64,000 nucleotides of DNA from Cryptosporangium phraense (lineage in GTDB: Bacteria; Actinomycetota; Actinomycetes; Mycobacteriales; Cryptosporangiaceae): the NCBI RefSeq assembly GCF_006912135.1, contig NZ_VIRS01000009.1, forward strand, positions 186,001-250,000. Direction: 5' to 3'. Under the pieces are notes generated by a model. That model was not told the DNA's origin. It did not search any database and saw only the letters and a program-made list of their open reading frames with translations. Within the stretch, counting starts at the first letter, position 1, and every line of letters begins with the position of its first letter. Positions 7,872 through 16,863 of this stretch are shown in pieces. The position numbers were made by a program, and so were the translations under genes.

Positions 7872-9575
7872 TTAGCTGAGCTGCGCTCGGGCCGGGAACG
7901 GCGCGATCGGTTCCGCGGTCGTGTCGTCCCGCCACGACAGCGGCGTCTGGTTCACCGTCGCCAGGCGCGGCGCGCTGCCCGGCGTCCGCAAGGCGCGTTC
8001 GAGACTGAACCTCGCCACCCGCCCATCGATCACCAGAGTGCCGAGCTCGTTGCCGTAGAACGGACCGGCGAGCCGGTCCCACCGCACGGCGGACTTCTTC
8101 ACCTTGGCCCAGCGGGCCAACGGCCGCGCGATCGCGGCCGCCGTGCGGCTCCACCCGATCGTGAACCCGACCTTGATCGCCTGCGGAACCGTCTGGTGCA
8201 CCGGCGACACGACGAGTTGGTACACCGGCACCGACCCCGGCGGGTCGAACGACGCCTTGGCCACGTACGCGTGGTGGACGTCCCCGGAGAGCACGCTGAT
8301 GCTGGCCGGCTTCGGCCCCCGCTCACCCCGCGAGACCTCGGCCAGCAGCTCCCCGAGCCGCTCGAACGACTGCGCGAACGCGCCCCAGTGCTCCAGGTCG
8401 GCCGCGCGGCGCACGACCTCGCCGAACTTGGCCATCCGCGGGCCGCGCGAGCCCGCGCAGATCGCCTCGTTCCAGTTCTCGATGTGGTGGATCGCCCACG
8501 GCAACAACCACGGCAACGACGACGCGATGAGCAGGTGGTCGTAGTCGCCCTCGAACTGCTCGGCGAGCCAGGCGAACTCGGCGTCGCTGATCATCGTCCG
8601 CTCGGTCGGGGTCAGGACGCGCCCGCAGCGGGTGTCGACGACCACGACCCGGGTGCGCCCGTAGTCGATCGTGTAGCTCCAGCGCATGCCGGCCGCGTCC
8701 TGGTCGCCGTCGACCTCGCCGTCCGCGGTCTCGGCCAGCTTCTCCAGCATCGGAGCGGCGTCGACACCGGCGTCGCCGGCGGCCCGGACCGCGAGCCACA
8801 TCGGGTCGGTCGCCAGGGCGGCCGGGGAGAGATTCCCTAAGTGCTGGTACACCCAGTAGCTGGTCAGGCCGCCGATGATGCGGTCGCGCCACCAGGAGGT
8901 GGCCTCGATGTCCCGCCGCCATTCGTACGAGGTGTTCCAGTCGTCCCGGACGTCGTGGTCGTCGAAGATCATCGCGCTCGGCACGTTCGCGAGCAGCCAG
9001 CGGATGTCGGGGTCGCTCCACGACTCGGAGTAGAGCGCGGTGTACTCCTCGTAGTCCGCGACCTCGAGGAACGGCGGCGCGTCGACCGGTCGCCGGGACC
9101 TGATGTACTCCTGCGTCTTCGGCGACGTGCTGTCGGCGTACACCTGGTCGCCGAGCAGCAGGACGGCGTCGGGCCAGCGGTCGGGCTCCTGGGTCGCCAT
9201 CCGCTGGGAGTAGGTGTCGAGCGCGTCGGGCTCGTAGCCGAGCTGCTCGAGCGCGTCCGGGGTGGCGTGCCGGCAGGACCCGAAGATCAGCCGCTGCGGC
9301 CGATCGGGGTCGAGCGTCCGCAGGAGCGACGGCGGGTAGTTCGAGCCCGGTTGCGGCCAGACGAGGTGGTCGTCGAGCGTGACCTGGTACTCCTGCTGGG
9401 AGCCCGGCTCCAGGCCGTCGACCACCACCAACGCGTAGTGGTGGCCGTGCACCTCGAACGTGCGGGCCCGGCGTCCCAGCACGTCGACTTCGCAGGCCGT
9501 GTCGGTCTCCACCCACACGGTCACGCTGGTCTCGGTGACGTGCCGCAGCACCGGACCCAGTTCGAGCTCAGCCAT
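7872..9575 (-). CDS. PhoD-like metallophosphatase / phosphodiesterase
   Basis: A 567-residue protein of the alkaline phosphatase D superfamily. Metal-site motifs are visible: FGSCRH (about 110), LLGDQVYADS (about 143), FDDHDVRDDW (about 205) and SGDVHHAYVA (about 425). An N-terminal beta-sandwich domain (about 1-100) precedes the catalytic part. No secretion signal is seen with the chosen start (ATG at 9575, AAGGA upstream); a start at 9593 is also possible. Unlike Tat-exported PhoD it is therefore probably cytoplasmic. It is divergent from ftsY. Confidence 0.85.
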   Translation of the reverse strand: MAELELGPVLRHVTETSVTVWVETDTACEVDVLGRRARTFEVHGHHYALVVVDGLEPGSQQEYQVTLDDHLVWPQPGSNYPPSLLRTLDPDRPQRLIFGSCRHATPDALEQLGYEPDALDTYSQRMATQEPDRWPDAVLLLGDQVYADSTSPKTQEYIRSRRPVDAPPFLEVADYEEYTALYSESWSDPDIRWLLANVPSAMIFDDHDVRDDWNTSYEWRRDIEATSWWRDRIIGGLTSYWVYQHLGNLSPAALATDPMWLAVRAAGDAGVDAAPMLEKLAETADGEVDGDQDAAGMRWSYTIDYGRTRVVVVDTRCGRVLTPTERTMISDAEFAWLAEQFEGDYDHLLIASSLPWLLPWAIHHIENWNEAICAGSRGPRMAKFGEVVRRAADLEHWGAFAQSFERLGELLAEVSRGERGPKPASISVLSGDVHHAYVAKASFDPPGSVPVYQLVVSPVHQTVPQAIKVGFTIGWSRTAAAIARPLARWAKVKKSAVRWDRLAGPFYGNELGTLVIDGRVARFSLERALRTPGSAPRLATVNQTPLSWRDDTTAEPIAPFPARAQLS

Positions 9576-9680
9576 TCGTTCATCATCCTTCATCCCGGCA
9601 TCGACCGGATGACCGCCGGGTGAGCGGTTGCTGTGGAGCCACGACGACGAAGGAAGCACGGGTCTGACAGGATTCGTGTC

Positions 9681-10826
9681 ATGGAGTACCTGATCCTCGG
9701 AGCAGTCCTGCTCGTCGTCCTGATCGGCGCGGGCATCGGGCTGCTGGTTCCGCGTCGCCGCGGGCGCATCGACCTGCCCCCGGTGACCCCGGGCCAAGTC
9801 GCCGACGAGGTGTCGGGCGGCACCGACACGCTGGCGCCTCCGGAACCGGAAGAGGCGCAGGTCGTCGAGCCGGCTCCGCCGGCGCTCGACGTCCCGGAGC
9901 CGACCGCGGGTCGGTTGGTCCGCCTACGCTCCCGGCTCTCCCGGTCGCAGAACGCGCTCGGCCGCGGCCTGCTGACCCTCCTCTCCCGCGATCACCTCGA
10001 CGAGGACGATTGGGAAGAGGTCGAAGACACCCTGATCACGGCCGACGTCGGAGTCGCCGCCACGACCGAGATCGTCGAGCGGCTGCGCGAGCGGACCCGG
10101 GTACTGGGCACGCGTGACCCGTCGGAGTTGCGGGCGTTGCTGGCCGAGGAGTTGATCGCGGCGATCGGGGCGGACGCCGACCGGTCGCTGCACACGGCGC
10201 CGCACGAGGATCGTCCGGCGGTGCTGCTGATGGTCGGCGTGAACGGGGTCGGCAAGACCACGACCTGCGGAAAGGTCGCGCGGGTGCTGGTCGCCGACGG
10301 CCGCACGGTGCTGCTCGGCGCGGCCGACACGTTCCGGGCCGCGGCCGCCGATCAGCTGCAGACCTGGGGCGAGCGGGTCGGCGCCGAGACCGTGCGCGGC
10401 CCCGAAGGTGCCGACCCCGCTTCGGTGGCGTTCGATGCAGTTCGGCAGGGAATTGCGGCGAAGGTGGATACCGTGCTCGTAGACACCGCCGGCCGGTTGC
10501 AGAACAAGGTGGGCCTCATGGATGAGCTCGGCAAGGTCAAGCGGGTGATCGAGAAGAACGGGCCGGTCGACGAGACCCTGCTCGTGCTCGACGCCACCAC
10601 CGGTCAGAACGGGTTGCTGCAGGCCCGGGTGTTCACCGAGGTCGTCGACGTCACCGGCGTGGTGCTGACGAAGCTCGACGGCACCGCGAAGGGCGGCATC
10701 GTCATCTCCGTCCAGCGCGAGCTCGGGATCCCGGTGAAGCTGATCGGGCTGGGCGAGGGTCCGGACGATCTGGCTCCGTTCGAGCCGGCCGCGTTCGTCG
10801 ATGCGCTCCTCGGCGAGGCAGCGTGA
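9681..10826 (+). CDS. ftsY: Signal recognition particle receptor FtsY
   Basis: This 381-residue GTPase docks SRP-ribosome complexes at the membrane. The start gives an N-terminal hydrophobic anchor (about 3-24), as in actinobacterial FtsY, then an acidic A region and the NG domain. GTPase motifs: GVNGVGKTTT (G1), DTFRAAAADQL (I-box/G2), DTAGRLQNK (G3), TKLDGTAKGG (G4/G5). The SRP partner Ffh lies at 26,104 in this window. The final TGA overlaps the next gene's GTG. Confidence 0.96.
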   Translation: MEYLILGAVLLVVLIGAGIGLLVPRRRGRIDLPPVTPGQVADEVSGGTDTLAPPEPEEAQVVEPAPPALDVPEPTAGRLVRLRSRLSRSQNALGRGLLTLLSRDHLDEDDWEEVEDTLITADVGVAATTEIVERLRERTRVLGTRDPSELRALLAEELIAAIGADADRSLHTAPHEDRPAVLLMVGVNGVGKTTTCGKVARVLVADGRTVLLGAADTFRAAAADQLQTWGERVGAETVRGPEGADPASVAFDAVRQGIAAKVDTVLVDTAGRLQNKVGLMDELGKVKRVIEKNGPVDETLLVLDATTGQNGLLQARVFTEVVDVTGVVLTKLDGTAKGGIVISVQRELGIPVKLIGLGEGPDDLAPFEPAAFVDALLGEAA

Positions 10827-11611
10827 CCCAACAGGAGATCCCGCTCGAGGGCGGCAGCGTCAGCACGGTCGTCCGGGTCGGTGACACCGTCCGCCGGACG
10901 GCCGGCCCGTGGACGCCGGCCGTGCACGCGCTGCTGCGTCACCTCGAGGCGGTGGGGTTCACCGGTGCACCCCGCGCTTTCGGTATCGACGAGAAGGGCC
11001 GCGAGGTCCTCTCGTATCTCGACGGCGAGACCGGCGAGTACCCGCTGAAGCCGCACTGGACGACTGACGAGGCGCTGGTCACGGTCGCGACGATGCTGCG
11101 GCTGTTCCACGATGCGCAGGCCGGGTTCGTGCCGCCGCCGGGCACCCGCTGGCGGAGTTTCGGGCCGCCGCCGCCCGACACCGAGGTGATCTGTCACCAC
11201 GACGCGGCGCCGCACAACGTCGTCTGGCGGCCGGACGGGACGCTGGCGATGATCGACTTCGATCTCTCGTCGCCCGGGGCGCGGATCTACGACGTGGCGT
11301 ACTCGGCCTGGACGTGGGTGCCCCTGTTCTCGGATCGCGATTCGCGGACGCTCGGCTGGCGGCACCCCGACCGGCCGCGGCGGCTCCGCCTGTTCGCGGA
11401 CGCGTACGGGCTGACGCCGCGGGACCGGGCTCGGCTGGTGCGGACGATAAGGACGCGGATCGTCGATCACATCGAGGGGATCCGGCGGATGGCGGAGGCG
11501 GGGGAGCCGGCTTTCGTGCGGATCGTGCAGAAGGGTCACCTGAAGCGTCCGGTGCGGGATCTGCGCCTGATCGACCACGAGCGTCATCTGTTGGAACACG
11601 CTCTGCGCTAG
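10823..11611 (+). CDS. Aminoglycoside phosphotransferase-like kinase
   Basis: A 262-residue protein of the APH/choline kinase fold. The catalytic loop HHDAAPHNVVW matches HxDxxxxN and IDFD matches the Mg-binding DxD-type motif. A small N-terminal lobe holds VSTVVRVGDTVRRT and the hinge region. The substrate is unknown; most chromosomal members are not resistance enzymes. GTG at 10823 overlaps the ftsY stop (GTGA), so it is translated from the ftsY transcript. Confidence 0.82.
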   Translation: MTQQEIPLEGGSVSTVVRVGDTVRRTAGPWTPAVHALLRHLEAVGFTGAPRAFGIDEKGREVLSYLDGETGEYPLKPHWTTDEALVTVATMLRLFHDAQAGFVPPPGTRWRSFGPPPPDTEVICHHDAAPHNVVWRPDGTLAMIDFDLSSPGARIYDVAYSAWTWVPLFSDRDSRTLGWRHPDRPRRLRLFADAYGLTPRDRARLVRTIRTRIVDHIEGIRRMAEAGEPAFVRIVQKGHLKRPVRDLRLIDHERHLLEHALR

Positions 11612-11637
11612 GCCCGGCGCGGTCTGGGTGGCAGAGC

Positions 11638-12126
11638 TCAGCGAATCGGGCGGCGCTTGAACCAGCGGCGGATGGGGGCCTTCGGCTCGCGGGCTTCCAG
11701 TTCCTCGCGGGCCAGGTCGGGGAGCTCGTTCGCGGCCCGGAGGTGGTGGGCGAAGGCCAGCCCGTCGGCGTAGGAACCGGCCGGTGGGCGGCCGGCGGCC
11801 CACTGGACGAACCGGGGCAGGTAGGCCGGGCCGAGGCTGCCCGCGAGCAGGGGCCAGGCCTTCCCCACTTCGCCGGCCCGCTTGCGCAGCAGCGCTCGCC
11901 GGGCGGCGTCCACCCGGGTCGCGTCGAAGCCCGAGGGCAACGGGCCGCCGGCCACGAGGGCCGCCACCAGAGCGGCCTGCGCCACCCCAAGGGCCGCCAC
12001 ACCACCCGCCCCTTCCTCAGCGCCCCCGCCCGCGGTGCCTCCCGCACCCACCCCAGCGTCTTCGGCCGCCGGGTGGGCCGCAGTGTCTGCATCCGTGGTG
12101 CCCCTCGGGGCGGAATCGTGGGTCAT
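11638..12126 (-). CDS. SCO6045-like partner protein of DUF692
   Basis: A 162-residue protein with an Ala/Gly/Glu-rich low-complexity N-terminus (about 1-50). The C-terminal helical region contains ATRVDAARRALLRKRAGEV, AWPLLAGSLG and a very basic end, RRWFKRRPIR. I recall this C-terminal region from small proteins encoded directly after DUF692 enzymes in actinomycetes. By position it may play the partner role that MbnC and TglI play for their DUF692 enzymes, though I see no clear homology. The ATG overlaps the DUF692 stop (ATGA). Confidence 0.7.
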   Translation of the reverse strand: MTHDSAPRGTTDADTAAHPAAEDAGVGAGGTAGGGAEEGAGGVAALGVAQAALVAALVAGGPLPSGFDATRVDAARRALLRKRAGEVGKAWPLLAGSLGPAYLPRFVQWAAGRPPAGSYADGLAFAHHLRAANELPDLAREELEAREPKAPIRRWFKRRPIR

Positions 12127-12965
12127 CGGGGGTGGGCGGCGGTGGCGCCGGCCTTCACGGCGGCGGCGATCGACGTCAGTTCGGCTCTCAGTTCCTCGGC
12201 CGGCGGGTACGCGCCGTCTCGTTCGAGCAGCCAGCCGGCTGGGGTGACCCGCTCGGACAGCGCGGTCACCAACTCCAGCACCTCCGGCGGGACGGCGTCC
12301 GTGTGGGTGTCGTGATAGAGCCCCTCGTGCTCGCGTCCGCCCGCCACGTGCACGTACGCCACCCGATCGAGCGGCAACCGGTCTAGCAGCGCCAGCGGAT
12401 CGTGGCCCCGGTTCCTCGCATTCGCGTAGACGTTCGCGATGTCCAGCAGCAGCAGTGCGCCGGTGCGGTCCAGTACCGCGGTGAGGAAGTCGGCCTCGTC
12501 GTACTCGTCGTCGGGCCAGTCGAACAGCGCGGCGATCGGCTCCAGCGCCAGCGGCACGTCGAGTTCCGCGACCGTGCGCGCGTAGTTCGCGACCAGCGCG
12601 TCCACCGCCGCGCGGGTCCGCGGCACCGGGAGCAGATGACCCGCCTCGACGTCCCCGGCGCGGACGAACGCGATGTGCTCGCTCACCAGCGGAGCGTCCA
12701 CCAGAGCGGCGCAGGCGGCCAGGTGGCGCACGCGCTCGGCCGACACCGGCTCGGCCCCGCCGAGGGAGAGCCGGACGCCGTGCGGCACGACGGTCACCCG
12801 GCGCTCGCGCAGCCCGGCCAGAGGCCCGGAGAGCGGGCCGTGTGGGTGCAGGCCCTCGGCGACGACCTCGACGAACCGCAGCCCCGGCAGGTCGGCGACG
12901 ATCCCGGCGATCTCCGGCCGCCATCCGACGCCCACCCCGAGATCAGGAAGCACGACCCACCACAC
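12123..12965 (-). CDS. DUF692 enzyme (multinuclear non-heme iron oxygenase family)
   Basis: A 280-residue TIM-barrel protein of the DUF692 family, whose studied members MbnB and TglH use iron clusters to rework Cys residues in peptides. The family start LGVGVGWRPEIA is followed by likely metal-ligand segments: VPHGVRLSLGG (about 60), LVSEHIAFV (about 93), LALEPIAALFDWPDDEYDEADFL (Glu/Asp, about 140), LDIANVYANARN (about 175), YVHVAGGREHEG (about 205) and DTHTDAVPPEV (about 222). GTG at 12965 was taken; GTG at 12953 is equally possible. The gene lies directly downstream of two Cys/Gly-tailed membrane proteins. Confidence 0.85.
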   Translation of the reverse strand: MWWVVLPDLGVGVGWRPEIAGIVADLPGLRFVEVVAEGLHPHGPLSGPLAGLRERRVTVVPHGVRLSLGGAEPVSAERVRHLAACAALVDAPLVSEHIAFVRAGDVEAGHLLPVPRTRAAVDALVANYARTVAELDVPLALEPIAALFDWPDDEYDEADFLTAVLDRTGALLLLDIANVYANARNRGHDPLALLDRLPLDRVAYVHVAGGREHEGLYHDTHTDAVPPEVLELVTALSERVTPAGWLLERDGAYPPAEELRAELTSIAAAVKAGATAAHPR

Positions 12966-13005
12966 CCTTCACCACAGCCGTACCCTCCGCCACATCCTCG
13001 ACGGA

Positions 13006-13917
13006 TCAGCCACCACATCCGCCCCCGCCCCCGCAGCTCGACCCGCCCCCGCAGCTCGATCCGCTCGAGCACGACGACCCGCTGTCGACGTACGACGACC
13101 CGCCGCTCGACGCGGCCGCTATCCGGTGCAGCTCGGCCTCGGCCGCGAACGCCGGGTCCGCGGCCATCAGCGCCGCGGTGCCCCAGAGCGCGACGCCCAT
13201 CGCGGCCCCGCCCGCGCCGTACGCGGCCCAGGACGGCGACAGCTTCGGATCCAGGTGCTCGTGCTGCCGGGTCGCCGCCCGGACGACCGACGCCCCGGCC
13301 GCGGTGCGACCCGGCGGGCGGCGCAGGACGAACCACGCCAGGACCGCCGCGGCCGCGACGAGCAGCAGGCCCAGGTAGAAGACCGGCTTGCCGCGCTCCA
13401 TCCCGATCCAGTACCGGACCAGGCCCAGCGCGAGCACCGGCAGCATGATCAGCCCGGCGGCCCGGTAGTTCGTCCGCTGGGCGTCGGACAGCACCAGGCC
13501 GGCGTCGGCCAGGGAACGGCGGGTCTTCTCCACCGCGGACCGGACGCGGGAGTCCTCGGTCAGCGGCCCGACGTGCCGCTTACCGCCACTGATCGCCCGC
13601 CGGACGGCGGCCTCCACCGGAGGCAGATCCTTGGGCGACTTCCCGACGGCCGTCACCCCGCCGCGCTTGGCCGCGCCGACGAGACGCCGGGCTCGCAGCC
13701 CGGAGACCGCGGCCTGCACCACCCGAGCCGGCCCACCGGCCAGATAGGCCAGCGCAAACGGATCGGTCACGGCCGAGCCGGCCGACGACCCACGCGCGAT
13801 ACCCCGCCGCACCGCGACGGTCAGCACGACCGCGGCCACGATCAGCACCCCGTAGCCGAGCAGGAACGTGGGCCCGGAGATGCCCCAGGTGTCACCCGGC
13901 GCCGCTAGCCCCCGCAT
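13006..13917 (-). CDS. TIGR04222-type membrane protein with Cys/Gly-rich tail (copy 2)
   Basis: A 303-residue membrane protein, tandem paralogue of the next gene upstream. The conserved start AAPGDTWGISGPTFL precedes the first transmembrane segment (about 20-38). A cytoplasmic stretch holds LAYLAGGPARVVQAAVSGLRARRLV, two hydrophobic segments lie near 150-190, and DPAFAAEAELHRI leads to a C-terminal tail of Ser, Gly and about six Cys ending GGGSSCGGGGGCGG. The ATG at 13917 lies 13 bp inside the upstream paralogue. Function unknown; the tail is a plausible substrate for the DUF692 enzyme 40 bp downstream. Confidence 0.82.
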   Translation of the reverse strand: MRGLAAPGDTWGISGPTFLLGYGVLIVAAVVLTVAVRRGIARGSSAGSAVTDPFALAYLAGGPARVVQAAVSGLRARRLVGAAKRGGVTAVGKSPKDLPPVEAAVRRAISGGKRHVGPLTEDSRVRSAVEKTRRSLADAGLVLSDAQRTNYRAAGLIMLPVLALGLVRYWIGMERGKPVFYLGLLLVAAAAVLAWFVLRRPPGRTAAGASVVRAATRQHEHLDPKLSPSWAAYGAGGAAMGVALWGTAALMAADPAFAAEAELHRIAAASSGGSSYVDSGSSCSSGSSCGGGSSCGGGGGCGG

Positions 13918-14834
13918 CCGCCACCCCCGCACCCGCCACCGCCGCAGCTCGACCCGCCCGAGCACGACGACGAACTGCTGCACGACGACCCACCACTGTC
14001 GACGTACGACCCGGACGAGTTGGCCGCGGCCGCCTGCCGGATCTGGGCCTCGGCCGCGAACGCCGGGTCGGCCGCGATCAGCGACGCGGTACCGAACAGC
14101 GCGACGCCCAGCGCGGCCCCGCCCGCGCCGTACGCGGCCCACGACGGGTTGTACGACGGCTGGAGGTGCGAGTTGCGCGACGACTCGGCGCGGATGGTCT
14201 CGCGCACCGCCCGGCCGCTCAGCGGCGCCGGTTGGCGGAGCAGGAAGAGCTGCGCCAGCCCGAGGAAGACCAGCAGGAACAGCAGGTTGCTGATCGGCTT
14301 GCCGTTGGCGGAGCCGGCGAGGGCCCGCAGGACGCCGAGCGCGATCACCGGCGCCACCAGCAGGCCGACGAGCCGGAACGTCGTGCGCTGCGAGGCCGAC
14401 AGGAACAGACCGTCGAGCTCCAGCCGGGTGCGCAGCGGCTCGATCGTGGACACCACGCCGGGGTCCTTGGCGATGGTCCAGACCCGGGTGCAACCGTTCC
14501 CGATCGCGTGGTGGACGGCGAGCTCGACCGGGTGCAGGCCGCTGGTCGACCAGCTGCGGACCGTGACGCCCCCGCCGGAGACCGCGTCGACGAGCCCACG
14601 GGCCCGCAGACCGGCGATGGCCGCCTCGACGACCCGGTTCACCCCGCCGCTGAGTAACGCGAGTGCGAACGGATCGGACACCGGCCGGGCCGCCCCGCCC
14701 GCCCGGCCTCGGCTGATTCCCCGCCGTAGCAGCAGCGTGAGCCCGATCGCCGCGACACCGAGGACCGTCAGCCCGAACAGGAACGTCGGACCGGGGATGC
14801 CCCAGGTGTCACCGGGAGCCGCGAGGGTCTTCAT
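13905..14834 (-). CDS. TIGR04222-type membrane protein with Cys/Gly-rich tail (copy 1)
   Basis: A 309-residue protein starting at ATG 14834 behind GGAGG. It shares with copy 2 the opening LAAPGDTWGI, the first transmembrane helix, FALALLSGGVNRVVEAAIAGLRARGLV, two further membrane segments (about 160-200), SWAAYGAGGAALGVALFGTA and DPAFAAEA. The tail runs through Ser/Cys clusters to GGGCGGGGCGG. The two copies clearly arose by duplication. It starts 26 bp inside the channel-like gene, so the operon is tightly coupled. Confidence 0.82.
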   Translation of the reverse strand: MKTLAAPGDTWGIPGPTFLFGLTVLGVAAIGLTLLLRRGISRGRAGGAARPVSDPFALALLSGGVNRVVEAAIAGLRARGLVDAVSGGGVTVRSWSTSGLHPVELAVHHAIGNGCTRVWTIAKDPGVVSTIEPLRTRLELDGLFLSASQRTTFRLVGLLVAPVIALGVLRALAGSANGKPISNLLFLLVFLGLAQLFLLRQPAPLSGRAVRETIRAESSRNSHLQPSYNPSWAAYGAGGAALGVALFGTASLIAADPAFAAEAQIRQAAAANSSGSYVDSGGSSCSSSSSCSGGSSCGGGGCGGGGCGG

Positions 14835-16767
14835 CGGGCGCCTCCACCGCGTCGCCGGCCCGGCGGTTGTGATCCCGGGCCTCCTGCTGCCCGAGGATCG
14901 CACGCACCACCGACAACTGGCTCCAACGTGTCGGTACGGCGACACGGTCGGACCGCCACCGACCGGCCAACCGGCCCGACCCCGGCCCGAACCGACGCCC
15001 GGCCGGCGCGCCGTTCACCCCCGGCTCCGACCGAGCCGGAGCCGGGGGCGAAGCCGGAGCCGGACCAGGAGAGGGGCCCGCTCCGGTCCGCAGCAGAACC
15101 TCGGCCAACCCCGACCGGGTAGCCACCAGCAGCACCGTGTCACCGGCCGCGAGTTCGGCGTCCGGCGACGGGCTCCAGGTCAGCACCCGGGTCCGCCCCC
15201 TGGAGCGCTCCTGCGCGAACACCCGGACCCGGCCGCTCACCTCCAAGGCCCGCAGCGGCCGGCCGTCGGCCGGCGAACCCGCGCCGACCGGCACCTCGGC
15301 CACCAGCAGCACCCGGCGTCCGTGCCCGATCGCGGCCTTCACCTCGCGTCCGAGCATCGCGGCCAGGAACACCGGTGCGGCCGCCGCCGAGACCGAGAGC
15401 GAGACCGCCTGGGGGAGTGCGCCGGTGATCCGGTCGGACAGGTCCTGGTCGAACAGCCGCAGGACGATCCGGACGTCCTGGTCGAGCGCCCAGACCGCCA
15501 GCCCCACCTCGACGTTCGCGGTGTCGTCGTCGGTGGCCGCGACGACGCTCCGGGCCCGGTGGGCCCGGGCCGCGTACAGCGTGTGCTCGTCGCTGGCGTC
15601 CCCCCGCACGATCGGGACGCCCAGCCGGCGGGCGAGCCCGGCGTCCGGCGACGTGTCGATGCCCACCACCGGGACGCCGGAAGCGCGCAGCTGCTCGACC
15701 ATCCGCACCCCGATCGTCCCCAGCCCGCACACCACGACGTGGCCGGAGATCGAGCCGACCGGCGGACCGAGCGCGCCCGACAGCCGGCTGCCGAGCAGAT
15801 CGTCGATCGCGAACGCGGTGATCAGCGCGATCAGGACGACGCCGGCCAGCATCGACCCGGCGACGAACAGCGTGACCCCGGTGCCCGACCCCTCGACGCC
15901 GTCCGGCGCCCCGGTCGTCAGCGTCGAGACCATGTTGTAGAACGCGTCCAGCCAGCTCATCCCCAGGCCGCTGCGGCGCAGCACGATCGTGCCCACCACG
16001 ACCAGCGCGCACAGCCCGGCCAGCGCCCACCGCAGCCGTCCGCTGGCCCAGCCGGTGACCGTGCCCGGCCAGTTCATCCGGAGCCGGCGCCGAGCCGGCG
16101 GCACGATCCGGAGCGCGGGGGCCCCGAGCACCAGTTCGGCGTCCGGCACGTCCCGGTCGGGGAGCAGCTCGGTGCCCTCCGGCTCCGAGCGGTCGGGCCG
16201 GGCCAGCACGACCAGAGGCGCCCCCGCGACCGTGTCCGGCGGCCCGGCGTTGAGCGTCCGGCCGCCGATCTCGATCAGCTGCTGCCCGTCGCCGAGCGCG
16301 GCGTCGACGAACGACGGCGCGGCGATCAGCGACGACGACAACACCGAGCAGTTCGGCCGGAAGAGTGCCTCGACCCGGGCGGCCAGCTTCTCGTCGTACA
16401 TCCGGATCACCAGCCGGACCGAGCCGTTGAGCTCGCGCCCGGAGAGTGCGGCGTGCAGGTTGGCGGCGTCCTCCTCGTAGAGCAGCACGAGAACGGCGGC
16501 CGCCCCGACCCCGGCCGCCTTCAGCACGGCCTTGTCGCGGCCGGATCCGACCAGGATCCGGGCCCCGGCCCGGCGCAGGTGCGCGACGAACGGACCCTCG
16601 TCGTCCTCGACGACGACGGTCACCCATCCCGGGGGTAGACCGTCACCGCGTGTAGTCCTCCCGGTCGCGATGTCCTCGAGCCGGCCCAGGTCCTCGACGA
16701 GTCGCGTGGCCAGCGCGTCGGATCCGACCAGGACGATCGGAGAGTGCGTACGTAGTAACTCCGGCAA
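14809..16767 (-). CDS. RCK/TrkA-N domain channel-like membrane protein
   Basis: A 652-residue protein: an N-terminal Rossmann/RCK-like domain (about 9-200), two hydrophobic segments around a pore-like NMVSTLTTGAPDG (about 250-320), then a second TrkA-N domain (GHVVVCGLGTIGVRMVEQL, about 345) with a TrkA-C-like region to about 570 and a Pro/Arg-rich tail. The arrangement resembles CASTOR/POLLUX-type ion channels. The selectivity filter lacks the GYG of potassium channels, so the ion is uncertain. It is first in the operon that continues into the TIGR04222 and DUF692 genes. Confidence 0.75.
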   Translation of the reverse strand: MPELLRTHSPIVLVGSDALATRLVEDLGRLEDIATGRTTRGDGLPPGWVTVVVEDDEGPFVAHLRRAGARILVGSGRDKAVLKAAGVGAAAVLVLLYEEDAANLHAALSGRELNGSVRLVIRMYDEKLAARVEALFRPNCSVLSSSLIAAPSFVDAALGDGQQLIEIGGRTLNAGPPDTVAGAPLVVLARPDRSEPEGTELLPDRDVPDAELVLGAPALRIVPPARRRLRMNWPGTVTGWASGRLRWALAGLCALVVVGTIVLRRSGLGMSWLDAFYNMVSTLTTGAPDGVEGSGTGVTLFVAGSMLAGVVLIALITAFAIDDLLGSRLSGALGPPVGSISGHVVVCGLGTIGVRMVEQLRASGVPVVGIDTSPDAGLARRLGVPIVRGDASDEHTLYAARAHRARSVVAATDDDTANVEVGLAVWALDQDVRIVLRLFDQDLSDRITGALPQAVSLSVSAAAAPVFLAAMLGREVKAAIGHGRRVLLVAEVPVGAGSPADGRPLRALEVSGRVRVFAQERSRGRTRVLTWSPSPDAELAAGDTVLLVATRSGLAEVLLRTGAGPSPGPAPASPPAPARSEPGVNGAPAGRRFGPGSGRLAGRWRSDRVAVPTRWSQLSVVRAILGQQEARDHNRRAGDAVEAPDEDPRGSR

Positions 16768-16863
16768 GTCGGCTCCAGTCCCGGTTTCTGGGCGTCATTG
16801 CCCGGGATAGTACGGATTTCTGCAGGTCAGCGCGCCGCGACCGGCAAACGTCGCCGCGAAGAG

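Noticed and set aside
9576-9797. An N-terminal extension of the PhoD-like protein by 74 residues
   Set aside because: The added sequence is Asp/Gln/Arg-rich, antisense to the ftsY start, and unlike any signal peptide.
14020-16638. An 872-codon plus-strand frame opposite the channel and TIGR04222 genes
   Set aside because: Shadow of the minus-strand operon: low complexity, no domain, no ribosome-binding site.
14809-16767. Calling the RCK protein a potassium channel
   Set aside because: The pore loop lacks GYG or a near equivalent, so the ion cannot be named.
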